From an uncultured Lachnospiraceae bacterium (GTDB lineage: Bacteria > Bacillota > Clostridia > Lachnospirales > Lachnospiraceae): a stretch of 34,482 bases of DNA. Below the pieces are notes generated by a model that was not told where the DNA came from, did no database searches, and saw only the letters and a list, made by a program, of their open reading frames with translations. The stretch lies in NCBI GenBank assembly GCA_945609985.1, contig CALYZQ010000015.1:1-34482 (forward strand). Reading direction: 5' to 3'. Position 1 is the first letter of the stretch. Every line of letters starts with the position of its first letter. The position numbers and the translations under genes were made by a program. Below are positions 1 through 7,654 of the stretch, in pieces.

Positions 1-17
1 CTTTATCGAAAGAAAAA

Positions 18-37
18 TCCACGACGGGTGTCGTGGA
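18..37. repeat. Short perfect hairpin
   Basis: TCCACGAC at 18-25 and GTCGTGGA at 30-37 form a perfect 8-bp stem with a 4-base loop. It lies just before a stronger terminator hairpin. No gene end is visible upstream inside the window, so it probably belongs to the 3' end of a transcript that starts outside. Confidence 0.5.
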
Positions 38-53
38 CTTTGTCTACAGTCTG

Positions 54-83
54 AAAGGACAATCGGAAAGATTGTCCTTTTTT
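54..83 (+). terminator. Intrinsic terminator of an upstream gene
   Basis: An 11-bp stem (54-64 with 70-80, AAAGGACAATC / GATTGTCCTTT) with a 5-base loop runs into a T-tract at 78-83. This is a textbook Rho-independent terminator and separates the acyltransferase gene at 157 from whatever lies left of the window. Confidence 0.85.
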
Positions 84-88
84 CGTAA

Positions 89-117
89 TTGCGGGGAGCA
101 GTCGGATGTGTTATGCT
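89..117 (+). promoter_or_regulatory. Candidate sigma-A promoter of the acyltransferase operon
   Basis: TTGCGG (89-94), a 17-bp spacer and TATGCT (112-117) lie between the terminator and the start codon at 157. A second possible -10, TATAAA, lies at 117-122 but would be 22 bp from this -35. The match is moderate. Confidence 0.4.
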
Positions 118-156
118 ATAAATTAACCGGAGACTATATAATGGCGGAGAAAATTT

Positions 157-1212
157 ATGAAACATTCTTTTGATTTGAAGCAGACAAATATTGTAAAAGG
201 TTTCTTTATTCTGGTCATGGTTTTCCACCATGTATTTCATGTGCACATGAATTATAATTTGACCTTTCTGACAGGTGATGAGATACCGGAATTGTTGACC
301 AACATTGCACTATACGGAAAGGTGTGTGTAGCCGGCTTCTGCTTCTTGTCTGCATATGGTATTACCAAAAAACACATGCGCGAAAATGCAGATACAAAAG
401 GGGTTGTTCTTTCCCGCCTGACAAAGCTGTATTTCGCTTTTTGGCCAGTCTTCCTATTCGGAATAGCAGGCACGCTTTTGTTTGGAAATAAGTCGTTATC
501 CGCAATATATATCAGTCCCAAGACCCAGGCTTTTTCGTGGATAAATCCGATTCTGGATGTGTTGGGGATTGCAGATTATTTCAATACGCCCATGCTAAAT
601 GCACATTGGTGGTATATGTCCGTTGCAATTTACGTGATTTTTCTGACTCCCATCTTTTACTGCCTGTATAAAAAAATCGGTGGGTTATCCGTGTTTGGTT
701 TGATTGCAGTTGCTTATGTGGTGGATATTTACAGTCTTTGCTATGTGGCTGTTGCGGGGCTGGGTATAATGTGCGCCAAAGAGGATTTAATGGTAAAATG
801 CAAGGATATCATTTGCCGTAATATTAGAAACCGTATTTTTGGCTATCTTGCAATAGTGCTGTTAAATATTGCGGGTTATGAACTGTATTTGGTGACATCG
901 GAAGAGCATGCGATGCTGTTGTCAGGAATGGCGGTTCTGCTTTTGTGTTATGTGATAATCGCGGATATCCCTATAATTTCCCATGCATTGGAATTTTTGG
1001 GGAAACATTCGGCAAACATTTACTATGTACATGGATTTTTATATCTGTATTGGTTTACGTATACGATATATTCTTTGAAAAACCGGATATTGATTTATCT
1101 GGTAGTACTGATAGGTTCCTTGGCTGTTTCCCTTGTTTTAGAATTGGTAAAGAAACTGATACGATACAATAAGTTGGAGCAGCGTATTGTACAAAGAATT
1201 ATGAAGCAGTAA
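157..1212 (+). CDS. Membrane acyltransferase, acyltransferase-3 family
   Basis: The 351-residue product is a polytopic membrane protein with roughly ten hydrophobic segments. It carries the family signature near the N-terminus: residues I-V-K-G near 14, followed by F-H-H around 24. Members of this family (OafA/WecH type) transfer acyl groups, usually acetyl, onto surface sugars, and the neighbours (DUF6044 protein, PseG-like hydrolase) fit a glycan-decoration setting. The ATG at 157 has GGAG at 146-149, 7 bases upstream. The gene is first after a terminator and is followed after 37 bases by the DUF6044-like gene, so the two are probably co-transcribed. The acyl acceptor cannot be read from the sequence. 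Confidence 0.85.
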   Translation: MKHSFDLKQTNIVKGFFILVMVFHHVFHVHMNYNLTFLTGDEIPELLTNIALYGKVCVAGFCFLSAYGITKKHMRENADTKGVVLSRLTKLYFAFWPVFLFGIAGTLLFGNKSLSAIYISPKTQAFSWINPILDVLGIADYFNTPMLNAHWWYMSVAIYVIFLTPIFYCLYKKIGGLSVFGLIAVAYVVDIYSLCYVAVAGLGIMCAKEDLMVKCKDIICRNIRNRIFGYLAIVLLNIAGYELYLVTSEEHAMLLSGMAVLLLCYVIIADIPIISHALEFLGKHSANIYYVHGFLYLYWFTYTIYSLKNRILIYLVVLIGSLAVSLVLELVKKLIRYNKLEQRIVQRIMKQ

Positions 1213-1249
1213 AGTCTAAAGCGGAAAGGTTAATGTAGGGCGGTTTAGC

Positions 1250-3058
1250 ATGAATAAATTTTCTAAAACAGTAAAAAAGCATTCCTATTTTTTGTTGGGT
1301 TTCGTTTGTATACTTATTTATTATTTGCCTTATTTTATTTTGGGGCAGGATTCGGCGTTTCGTATCACTGATTTTTTGGATGATGAGATTATACAATATA
1401 TTTATAACGGAAAATATGCGTTTGCCGCACATGGAACAATTGTGGAAGAATGGTTATCCGGAGCACCGCTTCCCACAATTCAACCGCCTACCTTTATTTT
1501 GATTTTGTTTTTTAAAGTTTTTCCTCTTTTTACAGCGATTCTGGTGAGCAGTCTTTTTGGTACCGTGTTTGCATATATAGGCATGTTTCTTCTTGTGGAC
1601 AAAGTGCTTAATGGGAATATGAAATATGTCACTTTGCTGGTTTCCGTATTATTCTGCATTTTGCCCTATTATCCGCCATATGGACTGTCTTCGGTGGGAA
1701 TACCGCTGGTGATTTGGACATGTATCAGGATGTATGAGATATATGATCAAAATATAGAGCTTGGTTTTGCAGGGTGTTTCAAAAAGTGTATACCGCACTT
1801 CTTAATTTGTGTTTTTTATGCATTTTCTTCTTCCTTAATTTGGGCAGGTTATTTTGTTTTGGGATTTATGCTCCTGGCGGCAATCATTATGCTCATCAAA
1901 AAGAAAAAAGCGGGCTGGCTGCTTATGACAGCTGTTTTACTGATGATTGCGGTTTATTGCTTTGTGTTTAGGGAAACGTTAATCAATGTATTGTTTGAAA
2001 CCTTTGTTTCACATCGTTCGGACCCGAATAAAGTATATGGAACGGAAGCCTTTTTGCCAAGCTTTATTCAAATGTTTAAGTACGGACAATATCATGCACC
2101 CAGTCTCCATACCTATATCATGGCATTCTCATTGGTGATTATAGTAGCAGGCGCCATTTTCTATAAAAGATTTAACGTTTCTACCAGGAGACAGATTACC
2201 TTGGCAACCTGTATTTGGGTAAGTCTTCTGCTGATTGCTGCCTTTAGTGCGTTTTACGGGTGTGAAACGGGACTGAAATTCAGAGAGTATTTGGGACCGC
2301 TGGAAAGCTTCCAATTGGACCGTATCTATTGGCTCAATCCGACGCTTTGGTATTTGGAGCTGGCGTTAACAACTGTTATCTTTTTCAGTATGGCAGAGGG
2401 TATATTTGCCTGGTTGAGTAAAAGAATCCGTTTTCTGAAGGAAGGACTGTTGAATGTTTTTCGTATAGGTTTTGTAATAGCCTTCGGAGTGTTTTTTGCA
2501 AATTATATAGTACATCATATCAGTAGCACGGAATATTACAGCAATGTTCAGCGTGCTTTTGGCAAAGAGACGGAACATTGGACTTATCATGAATTTTTCG
2601 ACCATGAATTATTTGACGAAGTAGAAAGATATATCGGTAAGGAGAAAAGTGAGTACCGTATCGGTTGTGTAGGTTTTGTACCGGCAATAGCTCAGGCAAA
2701 CGGTTTTTATACGGTGGATGCGTATTCAACGAATTATCCTTTGGAATACAAATACCAGTTCCGAAAAGTAATTGAAAAGGAATTAGAAAAAAGTACAAAC
2801 CTGAAATCCTATTATGATAATTGGGGAAGCCGATGCTATATCTTTTCAGCTGAGCTGGATACCAAGTTCCAAAACGGAAAAGATGAAAATATTGTATTGG
2901 AAAACCTGGAAATCAACACGGATGTACTGAAAGAATTGGGTTGTAATTATATTTTTTCAGCGGTAGAAATAAAAAATGCAAGGGATATCAATCTGACTCT
3001 TTTGAATAATTTCACAACAGATACAAGCAAGATTGAGATTTATGTGTATGAGCTATAG
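1250..3058 (+). CDS. Large polytopic membrane protein, DUF6044/YkoS-like
   Basis: The 602-residue product starts with a hydrophobic segment ending in LPYFILGQDS, followed by RITDFLDDEI. That layout (membrane segment, then an acidic loop) resembles the DUF6044 family, which includes Bacillus YkoS. About ten to twelve membrane segments fill residues 15-430. A soluble C-terminal part of about 170 residues follows and would face outside. The overall shape resembles GT-C type glycosyltransferases, but I see no assigned reaction. The ribosome binding site is weak (AGGG at 1237-1240). The 3' end overlaps the next gene by 11 bases, which suggests translational coupling with the fused kinase. Confidence 0.6.
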   Translation: MNKFSKTVKKHSYFLLGFVCILIYYLPYFILGQDSAFRITDFLDDEIIQYIYNGKYAFAAHGTIVEEWLSGAPLPTIQPPTFILILFFKVFPLFTAILVSSLFGTVFAYIGMFLLVDKVLNGNMKYVTLLVSVLFCILPYYPPYGLSSVGIPLVIWTCIRMYEIYDQNIELGFAGCFKKCIPHFLICVFYAFSSSLIWAGYFVLGFMLLAAIIMLIKKKKAGWLLMTAVLLMIAVYCFVFRETLINVLFETFVSHRSDPNKVYGTEAFLPSFIQMFKYGQYHAPSLHTYIMAFSLVIIVAGAIFYKRFNVSTRRQITLATCIWVSLLLIAAFSAFYGCETGLKFREYLGPLESFQLDRIYWLNPTLWYLELALTTVIFFSMAEGIFAWLSKRIRFLKEGLLNVFRIGFVIAFGVFFANYIVHHISSTEYYSNVQRAFGKETEHWTYHEFFDHELFDEVERYIGKEKSEYRIGCVGFVPAIAQANGFYTVDAYSTNYPLEYKYQFRKVIEKELEKSTNLKSYYDNWGSRCYIFSAELDTKFQNGKDENIVLENLEINTDVLKELGCNYIFSAVEIKNARDINLTLLNNFTTDTSKIEIYVYEL

Positions 3059-4538
3059 AACGATGCAGAGAGATGTAACGGTAATAGGAGCAGCAATTAT
3101 AGATGTACTTGCAGGACCGGTGGATGAGAAGCTTTGGGGAGCAGGTAGTCTTCCCATGGAGTCCATGCGCCTTTCTTTTGGTGGTGATGCCTTAAATGAG
3201 GCGGTAGTACTGAGCCGGTTAGGAGTAAATGTAGAACTGATTTCCAAGGTGGGAAATGATGATGCCGGGAGAAGAGTGCTTGATTTTTTGCGGGAAAATA
3301 AAGTCCATACAAAGATTAAGACAGAGGATAATCTGGAAACAGGTATGAATATTGTGCTGATAGATGCAAAAGGAGAGAGGCGTTTTCTGACCAATCCTGC
3401 AAGCAGCCTGCGGAAACTTGCAGAGGAGGATATCACAGAATATCTTGATTCGGCGGCTGACATTGTGTGTATGGCAAGTATGTTCGTGTCTCCGATGCTG
3501 GACATACCGGCGATGGAGCGGATATTCAGACAGATTAAGAGTAAGCCCGGGCGTGTTTTGGTGGCAGATATGACCACAGCTAAGAACGGTGAAACGATTG
3601 CAGATATCCGATGTCTGTTACCGTATATTGATTACATCATCCCTAACGAGACGGAAAGCGAGCGTCTTACGGGAGAAGCGGATGTATTTCGGGTGGCAGC
3701 TATGTTTGTGGAACATGGAGCACCTTGTGTGATTATCAAGAGAGGTGCAAAGGGCTGCCTCATAAAGACTGCAAAAGAGGAACTGGAAGTGTCGGCGTAT
3801 CCGGGTGTATGTGTAAAGGATACCACAGGTGCGGGTGACAGTTTTGTTGCAGGTTTTGTAAGGGGGCTAAAAAGCGGCTGGTCTGTGGAGGAGTGCGCAA
3901 GATTCGGTTGCGCGATGGCATCCTGTACGGTAGAAGAGATAGGTGCGAACACTGCAATTAATTCGCTTGAGGAGCCTATGAGACGATATTTGGTTTCTAA
4001 ATTACAGAATATGTTGCAGAGGGGAAAGGTAGTCTTGGCAATTGAAGGTGGAAGTGCAAGTGGAAAAACAACCTTGGCGGCATGGCTGCAACAGCAGTTT
4101 GAGGATTGCGCAGTATATCACATGGATGATTTTTTCCTTCGACCGGAGCAAAGGACAAGGGAAAGATTGGCGGAGCCCGGAGGAAATGTTGACAGGGAGC
4201 GATTTTTTGAAGAGGTTCTTTTGCCAGTAAGCAAAGGGGAGGCGGTAACGTACCGGCGTTTTGAGTGCAGTACGTTTACCTTGTCCGAGCCAGTTACGAT
4301 ACAGCCTGCCAAACTGACCATAATCGAAGGGGCATACAGTATGCATCCCATGCTGTCAGAGTATTATGACTTTTCGGTATTTCTGGACATTTCAGCTTCC
4401 CTGCAAGAAGAACGTATACGGAAGCGCAACACGCCGGAATCGGCAGAGAATTTCTTTGAAAAATGGATTCCTATGGAGCAGAATTATTTTAAGGAATGTG
4501 AAGTCAAAGATCGTTGCGATATGGTGTGGGAACAGTAG
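3048..4538 (+). CDS. Fusion of PfkB-family sugar/nucleoside kinase and uridine-kinase-like P-loop kinase
   Basis: The product is about 496 residues and has two kinase domains. Residues about 6-315 are PfkB/ribokinase-like: GGDALNEAV near residue 45 is the substrate-binding glycine motif, and DTTGAGDSF begins at residue 258 with the catalytic Asp at about 264. Residues about 330-496 are a P-loop kinase: Walker A GGSASGKTT at about 334-342, then MDDFF and a PGGNVDRERF segment typical of uridine-kinase-like enzymes. A linked nucleoside/sugar phosphorylation role is an inference. In-frame starts exist at 3033 (TTG), 3042, 3048 and 3063 (ATG), none with a strong ribosome binding site. I chose 3048 because it keeps a short leader before the first beta strand. 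The gene overlaps the DUF6044-like gene by 11 bases. Confidence 0.8.
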   Translation: MSYRTMQRDVTVIGAAIIDVLAGPVDEKLWGAGSLPMESMRLSFGGDALNEAVVLSRLGVNVELISKVGNDDAGRRVLDFLRENKVHTKIKTEDNLETGMNIVLIDAKGERRFLTNPASSLRKLAEEDITEYLDSAADIVCMASMFVSPMLDIPAMERIFRQIKSKPGRVLVADMTTAKNGETIADIRCLLPYIDYIIPNETESERLTGEADVFRVAAMFVEHGAPCVIIKRGAKGCLIKTAKEELEVSAYPGVCVKDTTGAGDSFVAGFVRGLKSGWSVEECARFGCAMASCTVEEIGANTAINSLEEPMRRYLVSKLQNMLQRGKVVLAIEGGSASGKTTLAAWLQQQFEDCAVYHMDDFFLRPEQRTRERLAEPGGNVDRERFFEEVLLPVSKGEAVTYRRFECSTFTLSEPVTIQPAKLTIIEGAYSMHPMLSEYYDFSVFLDISASLQEERIRKRNTPESAENFFEKWIPMEQNYFKECEVKDRCDMVWEQ

Positions 4539-4559
4539 GGCGGTCATGCCCTGGCGACA

Positions 4560-4588
4560 TTGACAAAAAAAGGGATATGACGTATCAT
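4560..4588 (+). promoter_or_regulatory. Sigma-A promoter of the pseG-like / GGDEF operon
   Basis: A consensus -35 TTGACA (4560-4565), a 17-bp spacer and TATCAT (4583-4588) lie in the 95-base gap before the PseG-like gene. Transcription should start near 4595. The two genes downstream (4634 and 5676) form one unit ending at the hairpin at 6847. Confidence 0.75.
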
Positions 4589-4633
4589 TTTAATATAAGA
4601 AACAGTTAAAGAATGTAATATCGGGGATGAAGT

Positions 4634-5671
4634 ATGATTCTATTTCGGGCAGACGGAAACAGTGCGGTTGGTTCAGGTCATGTAATGCGTTGCCTGTCCA
4701 TTGCGGATGCTGCGAAGCAGCTGGGAGAAAAGTGTATATTTGTGACAGCTGCAGATGATTTTGAGGCGCATATTACGTCCCGGGGGCACGAGGTGCAGGT
4801 GTTAGGCACGGATTATACCGACATGGAGGCAGAGGATATGCCGGCTATTCTGGAGACATACAAGCCATCGGTGCTGTTTGTGGATTCCTACTTTGTCACG
4901 GATAAGTATCTGAGTAGTCTGCAGGAATATTGCAAAGAGCATGAGATTTTGCTGGCGTATTTGGATGATGTTCTTGCATTTCCCTATCCCTGTGACATTC
5001 TAATTAATTACAACATTTATGGAAAAGAAGAAGACTATATAAATTTATATGAGGGATTACAGATTCCAAGACTTTTGCTGGGAACTACATATGCGCCGCT
5101 TCGGATAGAGTTTCAGGACAGGACAGCCCGTGTGGCGAGAAGAGAAGCAGATAGTGTGCTTGTCTCTACCGGCGGAGCAGATGCAGAGCATCTTGGCGTG
5201 GAACTTTTAAAAAGGGCGATGCAGTATCCTTATACCTTTCATTTTATTGTGGGCGCAATGAATCCGGACAAAGATAAAATCAGGGAACTTGCGGCTGCGG
5301 CGGACAATATTGTTTTGCATGAGGGGGTGACCTCCATGGCACCTCTTATGAAAGCTTGTGATGTGGCGATATCGGCAGCAGGTTCCACGCTTTATGAGTT
5401 GTGTGCCACACAGACGCCTACGATTACTTATATTCTGGCTGACAACCAGATTCCGGGGGCAGAGGCATTTTCTGCAAAAGAAGTTATGCGAAATTGTGGT
5501 GATGTCAGAATCTTGGGCAGGGAAAAACTGGCAGAAAAGCTTTTGGAAGAGGCAGAAGCGTTGATGAATAATTATGAGGACAGAGTACAGATTTCCCAAA
5601 ATATGCAGATAATTGTGGATGGCTATGGTGCCGGAAGGATGATAAAGGAAGTATTTTCAAAGAAAGCGTGA
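4634..5671 (+). CDS. pseG: PseG/SpsG-like UDP-sugar hydrolase
   Basis: The 345-residue product begins with RADGNSAVGSGHVMRCLSIA at residues 5-24, the hallmark of the PseG family. His16 in GSGH matches the catalytic His known in Campylobacter PseG. The C-terminal half has the GT-B-like nucleotide-binding part (GGADAEH near 178 and SAAGSTLYELCA near 255). PseG removes UDP from UDP-2,4-diacetamido-2,4,6-trideoxy-L-altrose in pseudaminic acid synthesis. No PseB, C, F, H or I gene is in the window, so the substrate is uncertain. GGGGA (4623-4627) precedes the ATG by 6 bases. The next gene starts 4 bases after its stop. Confidence 0.8.
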   Translation: MILFRADGNSAVGSGHVMRCLSIADAAKQLGEKCIFVTAADDFEAHITSRGHEVQVLGTDYTDMEAEDMPAILETYKPSVLFVDSYFVTDKYLSSLQEYCKEHEILLAYLDDVLAFPYPCDILINYNIYGKEEDYINLYEGLQIPRLLLGTTYAPLRIEFQDRTARVARREADSVLVSTGGADAEHLGVELLKRAMQYPYTFHFIVGAMNPDKDKIRELAAAADNIVLHEGVTSMAPLMKACDVAISAAGSTLYELCATQTPTITYILADNQIPGAEAFSAKEVMRNCGDVRILGREKLAEKLLEEAEALMNNYEDRVQISQNMQIIVDGYGAGRMIKEVFSKKA

Positions 5672-5675
5672 TTGT

Positions 5676-6836
5676 ATGAAAAACGATGAGGAACAAAGAC
5701 GGATAGCCAAAAGTGAACATACCGCAAATGTTTATACTGCAAAGTGTCTTGTGACAATGACTCTGATTGTGTGCTTTGCATTGTTGCTTAATATATTGGA
5801 TATTTTCATTATTGAAGATTATTTGATGTATATAGCGACAGGAGGCTGTGTAATTTGTGCTATAGCAGCAGTGCTGGTAGTTCATTTTTTCAACAACAGA
5901 CTGAGTACAAAGTATATTTTGTTTGCTCTGATGGCGGTATTTATAGCGATTGTTGGTGTGACCGTAACATATCATACCGTTCTGATTAGTGCCATGCCCA
6001 TCATGTGTGCAGTACAGTACAAGAAAAACAGGGTGGTGTACTATACCTACATATTGTCCGTTATCAGTATTTTCATCGGTGTAATGGGTGGTTATTATTT
6101 TGGTCTTTGCGATGCTAACATGCTGGCACTTACCGATACGGTTGCTTCAAACTATATTGACCCGGAGACCGGCGTGCTTCTTTTTCGGGAGCCCAACCCC
6201 AACCCGTGGGGAACATTGCCGATATATTATGTATTTCCCAGAGCAATGGTACTGTATGCCTTTGTGCCGGTTATGAAATATGTGACAAGAGTTATTTCAG
6301 ACAATGCAGTCAGAGAGGCTGAGCTTAAGATATTAAGTGAAATGGATACAATGACACAGCTCTATAACAGGAATAAATACGATAAGATGTTGAAGGAGAC
6401 CTATTCTGCTATAGAGAAGGTGGGTGTTATTTTCTGGGACCTCAATGATTTAAAGACAATCAATGATGAGATGGGTCATGAGTATGGTGATTTTGTAATC
6501 AGTTCTCTTGCGGGTGCTATCAAAGAAAACATCGGAAGAGGAACCAGAGCATTCCGTGTGGGTGGCGATGAAATTGTAGTGATTCAGAAGAATGCGAACG
6601 AGGCTTCCGTGCAGGAGCTGATTGAGCATATATATGAGAGCATTGAGTACAAAAATAAGATGTCTAAGGTGAAAATATCCGTTGCTTCAGGGTATTGTAT
6701 CGGAGCCGGCAAAGAGATTGAAAAGGTGATAGCTGAAGCTGATGCCCGGATGTACGTGGAAAAGAAGCGCATTAAAGAGGAACAGAAGAGAATTAAGCTG
6801 ATAAACGTGACAAACGGTGCGGAGGAATTAAAATAG
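5676..6836 (+). CDS. Membrane diguanylate cyclase, GGDEF domain (GGDEI variant)
   Basis: The 386-residue product has about six hydrophobic segments in residues 22-210 and a GGDEF domain in about 222-375. The domain shows TQLYNRNKYD, WDLNDLKTINDEMGH (metal and substrate contacts) and the signature loop GGDEI at 296-300, with Ile in place of the usual Phe. The segment just before it (RGTRAFRV) does not show the canonical RxxD product-inhibition site. The enzyme would make cyclic di-GMP in response to an unknown membrane or extracellular signal. It follows the PseG-like gene by 4 bases and is probably translated from the same mRNA. Activity with GGDEI is likely but unproven. Confidence 0.85.
   Translation: MKNDEEQRRIAKSEHTANVYTAKCLVTMTLIVCFALLLNILDIFIIEDYLMYIATGGCVICAIAAVLVVHFFNNRLSTKYILFALMAVFIAIVGVTVTYHTVLISAMPIMCAVQYKKNRVVYYTYILSVISIFIGVMGGYYFGLCDANMLALTDTVASNYIDPETGVLLFREPNPNPWGTLPIYYVFPRAMVLYAFVPVMKYVTRVISDNAVREAELKILSEMDTMTQLYNRNKYDKMLKETYSAIEKVGVIFWDLNDLKTINDEMGHEYGDFVISSLAGAIKENIGRGTRAFRVGGDEIVVIQKNANEASVQELIEHIYESIEYKNKMSKVKISVASGYCIGAGKEIEKVIAEADARMYVEKKRIKEEQKRIKLINVTNGAEELK
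6807..6834 (+). promoter_or_regulatory. Candidate promoter for the mgtC-like gene, inside the GGDEF gene
   Basis: GTGACA (6807-6812), a 16-bp spacer and TAAAAT (6829-6834) lie in the last codons of the cyclase gene. A start near 6841 would give a leader beginning at the hairpin 6847-6876. The terminator after the cyclase leaves no room for another promoter before 6899. Confidence 0.4.
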
Positions 6837-6846
6837 AGATAAAGTG

Positions 6847-6877
6847 AAAGAAGACATTACCACAGATGTCTTCTTTT
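6847..6877 (+). terminator. Hairpin terminator or leader hairpin before mgtC-like gene
   Basis: AAAGAAGACAT (6847-6857) pairs perfectly with ATGTCTTCTTT (6866-6876), with an 8-base loop. The T-tract is short (TTTT, 6874-6877). It most likely ends the pseG/GGDEF transcript, but it also lies between the candidate internal promoter and the mgtC-like start. Confidence 0.7.
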
Positions 6878-6898
6878 GATTAAGTGGGAGGTATAGGT

Positions 6899-7585
6899 AT
6901 GAAATGGTTTGATTATGTGAAGGATTATAACACGATATCCATCATTGTCCGTATCTTTTTGGCAATGCTGCTTGGTGGATGTATCGGAATCGAGAGGGAG
7001 AAGAGCAAGAGACCGGCGGGCTTCCGCACCCATATTCTGGTGTGTGTAGGCTCCTGCATGACGGCGCTGATTGGATTGTATGTATGGCATGAGATGGGCA
7101 ATATGTCAGACCCGCTTCGTATTTCCGCACAGGTTATTTCCGGTATAGGTTTCTTAGGCGTGGGAACAATTCTTGTTAAGGAACATGACCATATTACGGG
7201 ACTTACCACAGCAGCGGGGCTTTGGACTACGGCTTCCATTGGTATTGCCTGCGGTTTCGGTTTTTATGTGGGTGCGCTGATTGGTACATTTGTGGTGGCG
7301 ATTACCTCAGCCATTCTTTTTAAATTTGAAAAGAGAGGCCGTAAAAAGAACTGTAGGATTAATTTGTATCTGGAAATACAGGGTACAGCTCTGTTAAACG
7401 AGGAGATTGATCTGCTTGTACAGGAATTTAAGGCAAAGAATGTACTGGTGGTACCGCCCCGTACTGCCGTAAGGGAAAATGTGGGATTAGAGGTTTCCCT
7501 GCCATATGTGGGGAATGAGGATACGAAGGCATTGCTTCAGGCCCTTCGCAAGCAGGAAGGTGTTTTGTTTGCCATGGAAACGTAG
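6899..7585 (+). CDS. MgtC/SapB-family membrane protein
   Basis: The 228-residue product has four to five membrane segments in residues 10-140, including GGCIGIEREKSKRPAGFRTH, the diagnostic MgtC loop, and a GIGFLGVGTI segment. An ACT-like soluble C-terminal domain of about 75 residues follows. In pathogens MgtC modulates ATP synthase and survival at low magnesium. In commensals the role is unclear, and a magnesium or membrane-potential function is an inference. The frame is open from a GTG at 6884, but GGGAGG at 6886-6891 is clearly the ribosome binding site for the ATG at 6899. Confidence 0.85.
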   Translation: MKWFDYVKDYNTISIIVRIFLAMLLGGCIGIEREKSKRPAGFRTHILVCVGSCMTALIGLYVWHEMGNMSDPLRISAQVISGIGFLGVGTILVKEHDHITGLTTAAGLWTTASIGIACGFGFYVGALIGTFVVAITSAILFKFEKRGRKKNCRINLYLEIQGTALLNEEIDLLVQEFKAKNVLVVPPRTAVRENVGLEVSLPYVGNEDTKALLQALRKQEGVLFAMET

Positions 7586-7587
7586 TG

Positions 7588-7616
7588 TTGAAAATATCCA
7601 TCTGGCATGGTATAGT
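7588..7616 (+). promoter_or_regulatory. Sigma-A promoter of the Cys/Met-dapF-murE operon
   Basis: TTGAAA (7588-7593), a 17-bp spacer and TATAGT (7611-7616) lie 39 bases before the start codon at 7655. No T-box, SAM riboswitch or other leader structure fits in the short untranslated region. Confidence 0.8.
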
Positions 7617-7654
7617 TTAAGTGTGAAATTGCGACGATTAGGAGGACATCCCTT

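Noticed and set aside
3053..3577. Minus-strand open frame of 174 codons
   Set aside because: Fully antisense to the PfkB domain, Ser-rich shadow translation, no ribosome binding site.
4634..5671. Pseudaminic acid biosynthesis cluster
   Set aside because: Only the PseG-like gene is present; no other pathway gene is in the window.
7617..7654. Methionine-type riboswitch or T-box before the PLP enzyme
   Set aside because: The leader is under 40 bases, too short for either.
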